From Phycisphaerae bacterium (GTDB taxonomy: Bacteria > Planctomycetota > Phycisphaerae > UBA1845): a DNA stretch of 62,185 nt. The DNA is taken from contig JAJDDP010000177.1 in NCBI GenBank assembly GCA_029260235.1, forward strand, positions 1 to 62,185, read 5' to 3'. The notes under the pieces are model-generated. The model was not told the origin of the DNA, ran no database searches, and worked only from the letters and a program-made list of their open reading frames with translations. Every line of letters begins with the position of its first letter. Position 1 is the first letter of the stretch. This document shows positions 43,368-53,400 of this stretch, in pieces. The translations under genes and the position numbers were made by a program.

Positions 43368-45056
43368 CTACATAGGCCCTTGCAGCACGGCGTTGAAGTC
43401 GGGTAGGTCTGTTTCGGTTACTTGCTCGTCGGCGTTCATATCCAGGACGCGGCATTCCAGGCTTATTGATGATCCCTGGTTGCAGATTTGGAAGGTTGCA
43501 AAGTCGGCTAGGTCGGTGTCTCCGTCGCCTTCGCTGTCGCCAAGGACTGCGCCGTTGGGCAGCAGAAGCACGGTTAGATCAACCGGCTCGATACCGACGG
43601 GGACGTCCAGTGTTCTGGCATTGAATCCAGTTTCCTTGACCTGCACGGTGTAGGTGTCAACTTCGGGCACCAACCATCTGGATCGGCCAAAGAGTGGATC
43701 AGCTACTCGAGGCAGTTCGTCGGTATCGAAGGTGAAGTTGAGCACGTCAACTCCGGCTTCGATGGGTTCACCGGTCAAGTGGTTAGCCACCCGCACATCG
43801 ATCCTGGCTTGTCCCATGCGTTCAAGCAGGTACAGCCACCCAGGTCGATTCCGTGCGACCGACGCCATCCCGGTGCTGAACGCCGGTTGAAAAGAGGTCC
43901 CAATTTCGATCAACATCGCGTAGGTAGCGTTGTGGGCGTAGTACCAACTGGTGTCGTCGCCGTTGACCGCACCGACGGCAATGGGAGAGAAAATGCTGTA
44001 ATTGATCCCGTCGAAAGCGAAGATCGCGTCGCCCATACCACGCATCAACTCGTCGATGATGTCGTGCTCGGGCATGCGGTTGTCCGGGTTGCCGTCGTTG
44101 CAGGCATAGGGATAGTCGATGAACTGCCCGGACGCATGATAGGAAACCGCGACCAAGAAACGCTCTTGCTGGGCCAGGGCGATCATCGCCTGGGTTTCCG
44201 GCTCCGAGTTAGGCGACGCCCCCCGGTAAGCATCACTGCAAGTCGAGCCGCTCGAGCCGCCAGTCGGTGAGCGTTCACAAGCGGTTGAACCTGAGCCCCA
44301 GTGGTAGGGATAGTTGCGGTTGAGATCGACGCCGAGATTACCGCTGGTGCAGACAGCCCGAAGGTTCTTTCGATGAAAGGAATCACCACCATTGTGGACC
44401 CGTTCAGCTCCGTCGGGGTTGACGATGGGGATGCAGAAGATCTTGTAATTGTCCACCCAATCGGTCACTTGCGGATCACCGGCTACATACTGATCCGTCA
44501 GGTAGGTAATGACGTCCATGGCTACATGGGGCGTCACGATTTCGCGGGGATGGTGGGCGCCGTTGATCAAGATTGCTGGCTTGTCTTCAGCGGCGCCGGG
44601 GTTGTTGGATATTTCCAGACACAAAATGTCGCGTCCTTGATGGGTGATCCCAATCGAGGTCAAGTTAGTGAGGGTGGGATGATCCGCAACCTCGCCGTTG
44701 AGAAAGGTGAGCAATGCGGCTGGGTCAACAAAGCCGTTGATGCCGCCGCGCAATCCCGCCGCCCGCGGAGCCTCGTTGCGCTCGGTCTCTATGAGGTCAA
44801 AGCCTTGGGCAATCAGCGGAGCGAGCGGGGCTCCATCGCGCAGAATAATGTCCACATAGCCGAGTTGCGGCACCATGCCAGCCACATCGTAGCCCTGCTG
44901 GTTAAGCCAACCTCGCCAGTGGCGAAGGGTAGCTGCATCTGGCTGCTGACCGAACTCAAAACCGGGCAGGGTAAGGCGGTATCGCATAGCGTCAGCCCGC
45001 ACATTATCGGCCGGCGCGCCCAACAGGCAAACGATGGTAATCAAGTAGGTAGCCAC
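43368..45056 (-). CDS. Secreted M14 zinc carboxypeptidase with dockerin-like tail
   Basis: A 562-residue exported protein with an N-terminal signal (MATYLITIVCLLGAPADNVRA). The peptidase domain carries the M14 zinc ligands HHPRE (H-x-x-E), the third ligand in VSYHASGQ, and the catalytic glutamate in YAMLIEIGTSFQP; LGVDLNRNYPYHWG is the substrate-anchoring N-R segment. These enzymes release C-terminal amino acids. After a carboxypeptidase-regulatory-like beta domain comes a dockerin-like module (EGDGDTDLADFATFQICN ... DMNADEQVTETDLPDFNAV). Start GTG at 45056 with GAGGGGA just upstream. Probably works outside the cell in peptide scavenging. Confidence 0.9.
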   Translation of the reverse strand: MATYLITIVCLLGAPADNVRADAMRYRLTLPGFEFGQQPDAATLRHWRGWLNQQGYDVAGMVPQLGYVDIILRDGAPLAPLIAQGFDLIETERNEAPRAAGLRGGINGFVDPAALLTFLNGEVADHPTLTNLTSIGITHQGRDILCLEISNNPGAAEDKPAILINGAHHPREIVTPHVAMDVITYLTDQYVAGDPQVTDWVDNYKIFCIPIVNPDGAERVHNGGDSFHRKNLRAVCTSGNLGVDLNRNYPYHWGSGSTACERSPTGGSSGSTCSDAYRGASPNSEPETQAMIALAQQERFLVAVSYHASGQFIDYPYACNDGNPDNRMPEHDIIDELMRGMGDAIFAFDGINYSIFSPIAVGAVNGDDTSWYYAHNATYAMLIEIGTSFQPAFSTGMASVARNRPGWLYLLERMGQARIDVRVANHLTGEPIEAGVDVLNFTFDTDELPRVADPLFGRSRWLVPEVDTYTVQVKETGFNARTLDVPVGIEPVDLTVLLLPNGAVLGDSEGDGDTDLADFATFQICNQGSSISLECRVLDMNADEQVTETDLPDFNAVLQGPM

Positions 45057-45150
45057 AGTGTTCCCCTCTGTGTGCAGTTCGGTTGGTCAATTGCTGACTC
45101 GACTATATCGCCTCAAGGGGTAGAGAATCAACCTCTTGGCGTGTTACTGC

Positions 45151-45234
45151 CTACTTCTTTTCCTTGAATACCCACCACACCAGCAGGCCAATCGCAAGTG
45201 CATACAGCAAGGCGTAGGATCGAATGCGGAACAT
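45151..45234 (-). CDS. 27-residue membrane peptide
   Basis: The frame encodes 27 residues, beginning MFRIRSYALLYALAIGLLVWW and ending VFKEKK: a basic start, one hydrophobic helix of about 17 residues, and a charged tail. A good ribosome binding site (AGGAAAGG) lies 6-8 bases before the ATG at 45234. A longer frame upstream has no such site. It lies between the carboxypeptidase gene and polA on the same strand, separated from polA by the REP-like hairpin. Small membrane peptides of this size are plausible but need evidence of translation. Confidence 0.5.
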   Translation of the reverse strand: MFRIRSYALLYALAIGLLVWWVFKEKK

Positions 45235-45282
45235 GATATTCCTTTCCTGCTTATAGGCCTCGTCAAGAACTCGGCCTCTGCG

Positions 45283-45320
45283 CGGGTGCCCTACCTTTGA
45301 GCGCAGCGGAAGGGTGGGGG
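45283..45320. repeat. REP-like hairpin element, copy B
   Basis: CGGGTGCCCTACCTTTGAGCGCAGCGGAAGGGTGGGG is the reverse-complement counterpart of copy A (21113-21149) with about four differences. CCCTACCTTT pairs with AAGGGTGGGG to form an imperfect hairpin. It lies between the small membrane peptide and polA. Two similar intergenic copies in opposite orientation suggest a dispersed, REP-type repeat. Confidence 0.6.
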
Positions 45321-45343
45321 ACCGCTGCTTAACCCGCGACAGG

Positions 45344-48085
45344 TTACTTGCTCTCCAGCCAGTTGTCTCCGTGGGCAATGTCTACCGCGACGGGTACTTT
45401 CAGGGGTAACGCTGTGGTCATCATCTTGCTGATGATGGGCGTTTCTTCTTCGACTCTCTCTTTAGGCGTTTCAAAAACCAGTTCATCGTGAACTTGCAGC
45501 AGCATGCGGCTCTTGAGTTGGCCCGTGCTGATCGATTTCTGGATGTCGAGCATCGCCCGCTTGATCAGATCGGCTGCACTGCCTTGGATGACCGTGTTCA
45601 CCGCGATGCGTTCCCCGAAGGCAACCTTTTGGCGATTTCGTGATTGCAGGTCAAGGATGGGGCGTCGTCGTCCCAGCATCGTTTCTGCGTAACCGGTCCG
45701 CTTGGTCGTAGCTACGCAATCGTCGATGAACTGGCGGATCAAGGGATATCGCAGGAAATATTCAACGATGAACGATTCAGCATTGCTCCGAGAAATGTTC
45801 AGCGTCCGGGCTAAGCCGAATGCGGTCTGCCCGTAGATGATTCCGAAATTGACCGCCTTGGCTGCGCTGCGTTGCTCTTTGGTCACTTCTTCGATAGACA
45901 CACTGTTGACTTGGGCAGCTACGAAGGCATGAATGTCCAGGCCGCTCTCGAAGGCATCCAAGAGGTTGGCATCCTGACAAAAATGGGCCAGGATGCGCAA
46001 CTCGACCTGCGAGTAGTCAGCCACCAGCAACACATTCTCGGGCCTCCCCGCCACAAAGGCCGACCGAATCTGCCGCCCGGTCTCGGTGCGGATGGGGATG
46101 TTCTGCAAGTTCGGATCGCTGCTGCTGAGTCGGCCGGTGATGGCTCCGGTCTGGTTGAAACTGGCGTGGATGCGTTGTGTACGCCGGCTTACCATGCCTG
46201 GCAACGTGTCAACATAGGTCCCTTTGAGCTTGGCTAGCTCCCGGTATTCCATGACCAGCTTGGGGATGGGGTTGTTGCCGCTGCGGCTGAGGGCGTCGAG
46301 CGTGTCGGCATCGGTGCTTCGACCTGTCTTGGTCTTTCGGATGACGGGGAGGTCTTGTTCGTCGAAGAGCACGTTGGCTAACTGCTTGGTCGAATCGATG
46401 TTGAACTCATGGCCCGCGTGATGATGGATCATCCGGGTCAGTTCGATCATACGGTCAGCCAGTTGGCTACCCATCCGACTCAACACACCACTATCCAGGG
46501 CGATGCCGTTGTTTTCCATCTCAGCGAGTACAGCCACCAGCGGCATTTCGGTTTCGTGGAACAAGCTGCCGAACGAGGATTCATCTAGTTGTTTGGATAA
46601 CACTTCGTACAATCGCCAGGTGATGTCAGCATCCTCAGCCGCATATTCGCAGACCCGTTTGGGTTCCACTTGGTCGATGGTGATTTGGTCTTTGCCCTTG
46701 CCAATCAAATCGGTGATGGGGATCGGATTGTGTTGCAGCAATTCTTTGGACAAGGCGTCCATGCCGTGCGATCGCCGCAGGGGGTCGAGCAGAAAACTGG
46801 CGATCATGCAGTCAAAGGAAGCCGAGGCGACTTCGATACCCACTTGCTTGAGGACCAGCAGATCATACTTCAGGTTTTGGCCCACCTTGCGGATGGCTGG
46901 GTTGGCAAAGATGGGGCTTAGGAATTGAACCACCGCCTCGAGGGCAACCGTCTCGCCCATGGCTGACCGCACCGGAACATAGAAGCCCGTCCCAGCCTCA
47001 CAGGAAAAGGACAAGCCGACCAGGTGAGCATCAACGGCGTTTAGGCCTGTGGTTTCGGTGTCGAAGGCAAAGATGTCCTGCTTGGCTAGGTGTTTCGCCA
47101 GCGATTCCAAGGCTTCGAGCGTATCGACCGAGCGGTAGTCGCCCAATACCTCGCCGGCGGCTGGCGCTGCTTCGGATGTCGCATCATCATCGAATTCACC
47201 CTGGCCAAGGGCCAAGAGTTGGTCGGTCAGGCGGTTGAATCCCAGTTCCTCAAAGATGGGCACAGCCAAGTCAACGCCAAGAGGTGAGTCAACCACGGCC
47301 AGGTCCAGATCGAAAGCAAAATCGACGTCTTGCTTCAGCGTCACCAGTTGGCGGGTGATGGGCATTTGCTCGGCGAAGGCTTTGACGTTCTCCGCCTGCT
47401 TGGGCGTCAGTTCGTCGGCATGGTTCAGGACAGCCAGGGCGGAACCGTACTTGGCAATGAGCTTGGCTGCGGTCTTGACGCCGATCCCTTTGATGCCGGG
47501 GATGTTGTCCACGTTGTCGCCGGTGAGCGTCTGGATATCGATGCACTTGTCGGGTGCGTAGCCCTTCGAATCAAACAGCGCAGCTGCACTGAGGCTTTCA
47601 TCCTTGCTGGGATCGTACAGAGAGATGCTGCCGCCACCGGGTGTCGAATCGGACAGCAGCTGTTCGAGGTCCTTGTCCTTACTCATGATGTAGATGTCCA
47701 GCGGCTCGGTAGAGAGCCTCCGGCAGAGCGTAGCCAACAAGTCATCGGCCTCGAATCCGGGAACGCGAAGAATGGGGATGCCCAGCGCTTCGACGATGGA
47801 GATAATATGATCGGCTTGAGGTGGCAAATCTTCGGGCGGCGGCTCGCGGTTGGCTTTGTACTCCGCGTAGATGTCGCGACGAAAAACGGTCTTGTCGCTC
47901 ACGTCCAAAGCCATGGCTAGGTAGTCAGGCCGCTTGTTCTTGATCAGCCCCAGCAACATCTGCACGAACACATGGACTGCCTTGGTCGGTTCGCCCGTGG
48001 GGCTGGTCAGAGGTCGAAAGGGCGCATAATACGCCCGGTAGATTTGGGCGTGCCCGTCGATCAAGTAGAGACTCTTGTCCGCCAT
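45344..48085 (-). CDS. polA: DNA polymerase I
   Basis: The 913-residue enzyme fills gaps in repair and Okazaki-fragment processing. All three domains are present: 5'-3' exonuclease (SLYLIDGHAQIYRAYYAPF, GFEADDLLATLCRR, and GIKGIGVKTAAKLIAKYG, residues 1-300); 3'-5' proofreading exonuclease with intact acidic residues (FAFDTETTGL, KVGQNLKYDLLVLK, YAAEDADITWRL); and polymerase (VLLVADYSQVELRILAHF, AAKAVNFGIIYGQTAFGLAR, LLQVHDELVFE). The ATG at 48085 follows GGAGAGGCC; a longer start 61 codons upstream has no ribosome binding site and no family match. Its upstream neighbour on the same strand is comF (103 bases apart). Confidence 0.96.
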   Translation of the reverse strand: MADKSLYLIDGHAQIYRAYYAPFRPLTSPTGEPTKAVHVFVQMLLGLIKNKRPDYLAMALDVSDKTVFRRDIYAEYKANREPPPEDLPPQADHIISIVEALGIPILRVPGFEADDLLATLCRRLSTEPLDIYIMSKDKDLEQLLSDSTPGGGSISLYDPSKDESLSAAALFDSKGYAPDKCIDIQTLTGDNVDNIPGIKGIGVKTAAKLIAKYGSALAVLNHADELTPKQAENVKAFAEQMPITRQLVTLKQDVDFAFDLDLAVVDSPLGVDLAVPIFEELGFNRLTDQLLALGQGEFDDDATSEAAPAAGEVLGDYRSVDTLEALESLAKHLAKQDIFAFDTETTGLNAVDAHLVGLSFSCEAGTGFYVPVRSAMGETVALEAVVQFLSPIFANPAIRKVGQNLKYDLLVLKQVGIEVASASFDCMIASFLLDPLRRSHGMDALSKELLQHNPIPITDLIGKGKDQITIDQVEPKRVCEYAAEDADITWRLYEVLSKQLDESSFGSLFHETEMPLVAVLAEMENNGIALDSGVLSRMGSQLADRMIELTRMIHHHAGHEFNIDSTKQLANVLFDEQDLPVIRKTKTGRSTDADTLDALSRSGNNPIPKLVMEYRELAKLKGTYVDTLPGMVSRRTQRIHASFNQTGAITGRLSSSDPNLQNIPIRTETGRQIRSAFVAGRPENVLLVADYSQVELRILAHFCQDANLLDAFESGLDIHAFVAAQVNSVSIEEVTKEQRSAAKAVNFGIIYGQTAFGLARTLNISRSNAESFIVEYFLRYPLIRQFIDDCVATTKRTGYAETMLGRRRPILDLQSRNRQKVAFGERIAVNTVIQGSAADLIKRAMLDIQKSISTGQLKSRMLLQVHDELVFETPKERVEEETPIISKMMTTALPLKVPVAVDIAHGDNWLESK

Positions 48086-48188
48086 GGGTTGGCCTCTCCG
48101 TTCGAGCGGCAGTCGCACATCGTTGGCCTTGTGGTCCGTGGCACAGCCTTCGCCCGGCCCTATCGGCCGTTCGACGAAAAATGGAGCA

Positions 48189-48923
48189 CTAGCGCGTGTC
48201 CAATTTGCAAACAACGGCTGCGTAAACCTTAGCGGCTCCGGCCCGTTTAAGCACCCGGGCACACTCAAAAAGCGTAGCCCCGGTGGTGGCTACGTCATCA
48301 ACCAAACAGATGGTGGCTTTTTCCAGCTCGACTCCGGATGAGAGCACAAAAGCGCCCTTCACATTCTCCACCCGCTGGGCATGACTAAGCCCGATCTGAG
48401 ATCGGCCTCCGCGAGTACGCCGCAGCAGAGGCAAATCGGGCAATCTCGCAATCCGCGCTCCGTGCTCCGCTATTGCCGTTGCGATATAAGGTCGGCCAAG
48501 GAGATGCCGTCGCCAGTGCGTCGGGACCGCTACGATGGCTTCGACCGTATCGAACCAGGAGGCCTCGCTCAAGGTGTGCCCCAACCACGCACCGAAGAAC
48601 TGCTCGAGGTCATCGCGGTCGGTGTACTTGTAGGCAAGTAGCAGATCCCTCAGCAGACCCTTGTGAGCCCCCATCCGCACAACGCCGCCCAGGGGAGTCG
48701 GCACTGTCCCGCAGCGCGGGCAGGTGGGCAGTCTGCCCCCGTAAGGCCCCACAGATGAGCCGCATCGGCCGCAATAATCTTGTCGGATAATGTCAGCCAG
48801 CAACCCGGCACAGGGGGAACACAAGCCATCAGCGACGATGGCGCCAGCTGAGTTGCAGCCAAGGCATAATTCCGGAAAAATCAACTGCCGAAAGGAACGT
48901 CCTATAGCCTGGGGATCAACCAT
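48189..48923 (-). CDS. comF: ComF family phosphoribosyltransferase-like protein
   Basis: The 244-residue product has the N-terminal four-cysteine zinc knuckle (CLGC ... CSPC ... CGRC ... CPRC within the first 70 residues) and the phosphoribosyltransferase domain with the PRPP-binding loop ICLVDDVATTGATL near the C-terminus. The proteins are needed for DNA uptake in naturally competent bacteria, and may also act in DNA repair or nucleotide salvage; the enzyme activity is not established. The ATG at 48923 has GAGAAG just upstream; a longer extension of 34 codons lacks similarity. It lies directly upstream of polA on the same strand, which is compatible with a DNA-metabolism role. Confidence 0.88.
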   Translation of the reverse strand: MVDPQAIGRSFRQLIFPELCLGCNSAGAIVADGLCSPCAGLLADIIRQDYCGRCGSSVGPYGGRLPTCPRCGTVPTPLGGVVRMGAHKGLLRDLLLAYKYTDRDDLEQFFGAWLGHTLSEASWFDTVEAIVAVPTHWRRHLLGRPYIATAIAEHGARIARLPDLPLLRRTRGGRSQIGLSHAQRVENVKGAFVLSSGVELEKATICLVDDVATTGATLFECARVLKRAGAAKVYAAVVCKLDTR

Positions 48924-49177
48924 GAGGTCTTCTCGTCGAATAGCAACGCGGTGCTCAGAGAGGGCCCGAACCGCCCCGGCGGGTTGCGGGCATCCGTTGC
49001 AGCATAGACGGCTGACAGCTATCATGGCAAGACTTGGGAGACGCCGCGTAAGCCAATCTCAGCCGCGCCGCAGGAGAAGGTCTCGATGCCGCTACACGCT
49101 TAACTGCTCCTGATCCCCAACGTAGATCGACTGCTCATTAATCTATCCTGACAGGCGGCCGCCGAAGAGCGCTTACC

Positions 49178-50446
49178 ATGTCGCTGAGGAATCGAATTCA
49201 AATGTCCTATCGCATCATAGTCATTGCCACCTTGATGGTTTCGGCTGTAATCGCTCCTGAAACGCTGGCCCAGTGGGGCGGACCCGTAAAGGTCACCGTC
49301 GCTTCTGCAGAACTGCGTAAATTGCCCATGACCTCTACCTTGGTGGGCACGGTCGAACCACTCAGGCGGAGTATCATCGGTTCTGAGATCGCAGGACTCG
49401 TCGAAGAGATGCCCGCGCGCCAGGGTGATTTTGTGACGGCAGGTGCGCTGATTTGCAAGCTGCGAGACCGCACCGAATCGTTGCAACTTGCCGAAGCCCG
49501 AGAACGGCTCAAATCACTCCAGGCATTAGAGCGCAAGTGGCAGTTCGAGAAGCAGCGCATCGCAGATCTGTACGATGCCCAAGACGCAGCCGACAAAGAA
49601 GTCTATGACACTGAGGCTGAGTTTGACCAAGCCCGGTTTGCAGTTTCGGCCCAAGAAGTCGTTGTCGCCCGTCTTGAAACCGAGCTAGCCAAGACGGAGA
49701 TCCGAGCTCCTTTCTCAGGTTATGTCGTGAGCCGCCGTGCCGAGGTAGGCCAGTGGTTGACCATGGGCGGCGACGTCGTGGAATTGACTGATCTGTCCTC
49801 AGTTCTGGTGCGGGTGGACGTGCCCGAGCAGGCCATTGCTTTTGTTCAACCTGGCAACACCGCCTCGGTGTTCGTCGAGGGCGCAGGCCGACGTTTTGCG
49901 GGCGAAGTTTGTCATGTGCTCCTCCAAGCTGATCCAACTGCCCGGACCTTTCCAGTTGAGATCGTGGTCAAGAACCCTTGGTACATCGAAGTAGACGGCC
50001 TGCGGCTTCCCCGGGGTGTGGTCCGACAACAGAGAGGCGAATTTTTGCCGGACGAGAAGGCGGATTCATCAACAGATGCCGCGCTGTTGGCCGGCGGTAT
50101 GTTCGCCAAAGCTACCTTGCAAACCGGCCCGGCCAGCGAATCGGTGGCTGTGCCCAAAGACGCCATCGTGTCGCGGAACGGGGTTGAGTATGTGTCTATG
50201 GTCGTACCCGGGAAGGAAGAGGGCAGCCTGATGGCAATTCCTACGTCGGTGACCACGGGCATCGACATGGATGATTGGATTGCGATCACCTCGGGCAATC
50301 TTGCCCCAGACACCAAAGTGGTCACCACCGGAAACGAGAGCATCATGTTCCCATCCCCAGTGGTGGTTGTTGCACCGGCGAGGCCCGGCGCCGCGAGCGC
50401 AGTCGCAACCGAGCCCACCAGCTCAACCGAGGAAGTAGGCTCTTAA
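49178..50446 (+). CDS. RND efflux periplasmic adaptor (membrane fusion) protein
   Basis: A 422-residue membrane-fusion protein with a signal peptide (SYRIIVIATLMVSAVIAPETLAQ; the ATG eight codons downstream, at 49202, is an alternative start that gives it cleanly). It has the lipoyl-like hinge (GLVEEMPARQGDFVTAGALICKLRD), a helical hairpin (about residues 110-160, ERLKSLQALERKWQFEKQ), the second lipoyl half (TEIRAPFSGYVVSRRAEVGQWLTMGG), and a beta-barrel with membrane-proximal domain. There is no lipoprotein cysteine, unlike AcrA. It partners the permease gene 5 bases downstream. No outer-membrane factor gene is adjacent. Confidence 0.92.
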   Translation: MSLRNRIQMSYRIIVIATLMVSAVIAPETLAQWGGPVKVTVASAELRKLPMTSTLVGTVEPLRRSIIGSEIAGLVEEMPARQGDFVTAGALICKLRDRTESLQLAEARERLKSLQALERKWQFEKQRIADLYDAQDAADKEVYDTEAEFDQARFAVSAQEVVVARLETELAKTEIRAPFSGYVVSRRAEVGQWLTMGGDVVELTDLSSVLVRVDVPEQAIAFVQPGNTASVFVEGAGRRFAGEVCHVLLQADPTARTFPVEIVVKNPWYIEVDGLRLPRGVVRQQRGEFLPDEKADSSTDAALLAGGMFAKATLQTGPASESVAVPKDAIVSRNGVEYVSMVVPGKEEGSLMAIPTSVTTGIDMDDWIAITSGNLAPDTKVVTTGNESIMFPSPVVVVAPARPGAASAVATEPTSSTEEVGS

Positions 50447-50450
50447 GACC

Positions 50451-53400
50451 ATGAACATCATCCGCTTCGCCATCAATAATCCGGTCAAGGTGTCGGTGGC
50501 AGTCATCTTGGCTGTCATGTTCGGCATCTTGAGCGTGTTTCATATACCGATTCAGCTGACGCCCGATGTAGATCGCCCGTTCATCACGGTCGAGACATTC
50601 TGGGAAGGGGCCTCCCCGCAAGAAATCGAACGAGAAATTGTCAAGCGCCAGGAAGAGAAGCTCAAGGGCGTGCGCAACCTCAAGAAGATGACCTCCCAAT
50701 CCAGCCAAGCCAAGGCAGAGATTACGCTGGAGTTCGTGGTGGGCACCGACAAGAACATAGCCCTCCAAGAGGTGTCAGAGAAACTCCGTCAAGTCCCCGC
50801 CTATCCCGAAGATGTTGATGAACCCACCATCAAGCCAACCGGCGCAGAGATGAAGGCTACAATTGCGTGGATCATGTTCCGCGGCAAATCCGGAGAAGAC
50901 GTCACTGCGCTAAAAGATTTCCTGGAAGACGACATCAAACCCATTCTCGAAAGAGCCGAAGGCATCGCCAGTGTGGATGTGTTTGGTGGCAACGAGCGCG
51001 AGATCAAGGTCATCGTCGATCCCTACCGGCTGGCCGCTAGAGGGCTATCTCTGAGGGATCTGGAACGGGCCTTGCGCCGCCACAACGCAAATATCTCGGC
51101 CGGCACCATCACGCACGGCAAACGCGACTACACTTTCCGCACCGTGGGCCAATACGAAGAGATCGAAAACGTCGGCGACACTGTAGTGGCCTATCGCGAC
51201 GGCGGACCGATTTTTGTACGCGACATCGCTGAAGTACAAAACACATTCAAGAGAGAATTCGGTTTTGTTCGCTCAGTGGGTGATACGGTGCTGGCATTGC
51301 CTGCTCGAAAGGAAACCGGCGCCAATGTTATGTTGGCCATGGAATCGCTCAAGAAGCAGATTGCCTATTGCAACAAGACGATTCTTAATCCCCAAGGCCG
51401 AGGCCTGAAGTTGACTCAGGTGTACGATGAGACCACATACATTCGATCAGCGATTAGCTTGGTCACCCAGAATCTTCTCCTTGGCGGAGTGCTGGCCGTC
51501 ATCGTCTTGCTCGTATTTCTGCGGAGCGCGTCTGCCACTGCCATTGTCGGTTTTTCAATTCCGATTTCCGTGGTCAGCACTTTTCTAGCCGTTCAAGCAT
51601 TGGGGCGCAGTCTCAATGTGGTGATGCTGGCAGGCATGGCCTTTGCCGTAGGCATGGTGGTCGATAACGCCATCGTCGTTCTGGAGAACATCTACCGCCA
51701 TCGTCAGATGGGCAAGAGCAAGGCAGTCGCTGCGTTAGAAGGAACCAGCGAAGTCTGGGGGGCGGTTTTGGCCAGCACTTTGACCACCATGGCCGTCTTC
51801 TTGCCGGTGGTTTTCATTCAGGAAGAGGCTGGGCAGCTGTTCCGGGACATCGCCATCGCCATCGTCTGCGCCGTAGGCTTATCGTTGCTGGTAGCCACTA
51901 CGGTTATTCCCACGCTGTCCGCCCGCATGCTTCGCATTTCAAGCAAACTAAGAGACTCCGATCACCAGTCGGGCCGCATCGCCACGGGCGTCAGTCAAAT
52001 GGTGGCCGCAATGAACCGGAGTTGGTTAGCCCGAAACACCGTGATCGCATCGCTGATGGCTGCATCCATCGGAGGCAGTATCTGGCTAATGCCGCCGACC
52101 GACTACTTGCCCACCGGAAATCGCAACCTGGTATTTGGAACGGTGATTACTCCCCCGGGCTATTCGGTAGACACGTTCAAAGCAATTGCCGATGCGATCG
52201 AGAATGGAACCCCCGAGGATCCCCACGGCCTCAGAGAGTATTGGGAAGCGGAAATCGGCTCGCCCCAAGAAGCAGCCCTTCCTCCGGTGGCTATGAAGGT
52301 TGGTCAGGGCAAAGAGACCAAGCACGTAGAAGTGCCCGCCCCGCCAATCCAGAATTTCTTCTTCGTTTCCTTCGGCGGCGGCTCGTTCATGGGGGCGACC
52401 AGCAAGTACGAAGATCGGGTCAAGCCGCTCATCGAGGTGTTCAACCAAGCTAGCGGCAGGGTAGCAGGGGCGATTCCTTTCTTCTGGCAGTCTTCGCTCT
52501 TCGGCGGGGTGAGCGGTGGCAACACCATCGAGCTAGAAATTCGCGGCGACAGCCTTAAGGAAGTCGTAGCTACGACCGGAAAGCTCATGCGACCCGTTGG
52601 CGAACGATTCGGTCACGCTAGGCCCAACCCATCCAACTTCAACCTCGGTCGCCCTGAAGTACGCATTGAGATCAATCGCGAGAAGGCCGCCGACCTCGGT
52701 CTGGATGTGCGCGATATCGGATTCATCGTGGCCGCCTGCGTCGATGGCGCTTTTGTCGGCAGCTTCTACGACAAGGGCGATGAAATCGACCTGAAGATCC
52801 ACGTCAAGGGCACCGAGGACGCCGACATCCAAGAAATTGGCGACATTCCCATTCATACTGCAGGCGGAAGAATCGTAACGCTTTCGTCAGCCGTCAGTTT
52901 CGTTTCGACAACCGCCCCGCAGCAGATCAACCACATTGAAGAGATGCCGGCTGTCTCGTTGGAGATCAAGCCACCCGAAGGAATGGCCGTCGAAACCGTC
53001 ATGCAGATACTCGAAGACGAAATCATCAAGCCGATGCGCGCTGACGGCAGCATTCCTCCTACCATCGTCACTACCCTGGCTGGAACAGCCGACAAACTCG
53101 TCCAAACCCGCGAAGCGCTCTTTGGCGCTTGGCAGGGCGGAACCTGGCGGCGTGATCCTGTCACCGGAGCCATTCCACTGGCAGCTTCTCTGGGCAATCT
53201 GTTTACCTCGCGGGGTTTTCTGGCTTTGCTCGTCACATACCTTCTGATGGCTGCCTTGTTTGAATCCTTCGTTTGGCCGTTCGTCATCATCTTCACTGTT
53301 CCGTTGGCCACGGTGGGAGGCTTCGCTTCATTGCGCTTGGTGCATGAGTGGTCGTTCAGCGATCCGGTGTCACCCATCCAACAGTTGGACGTGCTGACTA

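Noticed and set aside
48086-48268. N-terminal extension of DNA polymerase I
   Set aside because: The extra 61 residues have no family match and the ATG at 48085 has a good ribosome binding site.
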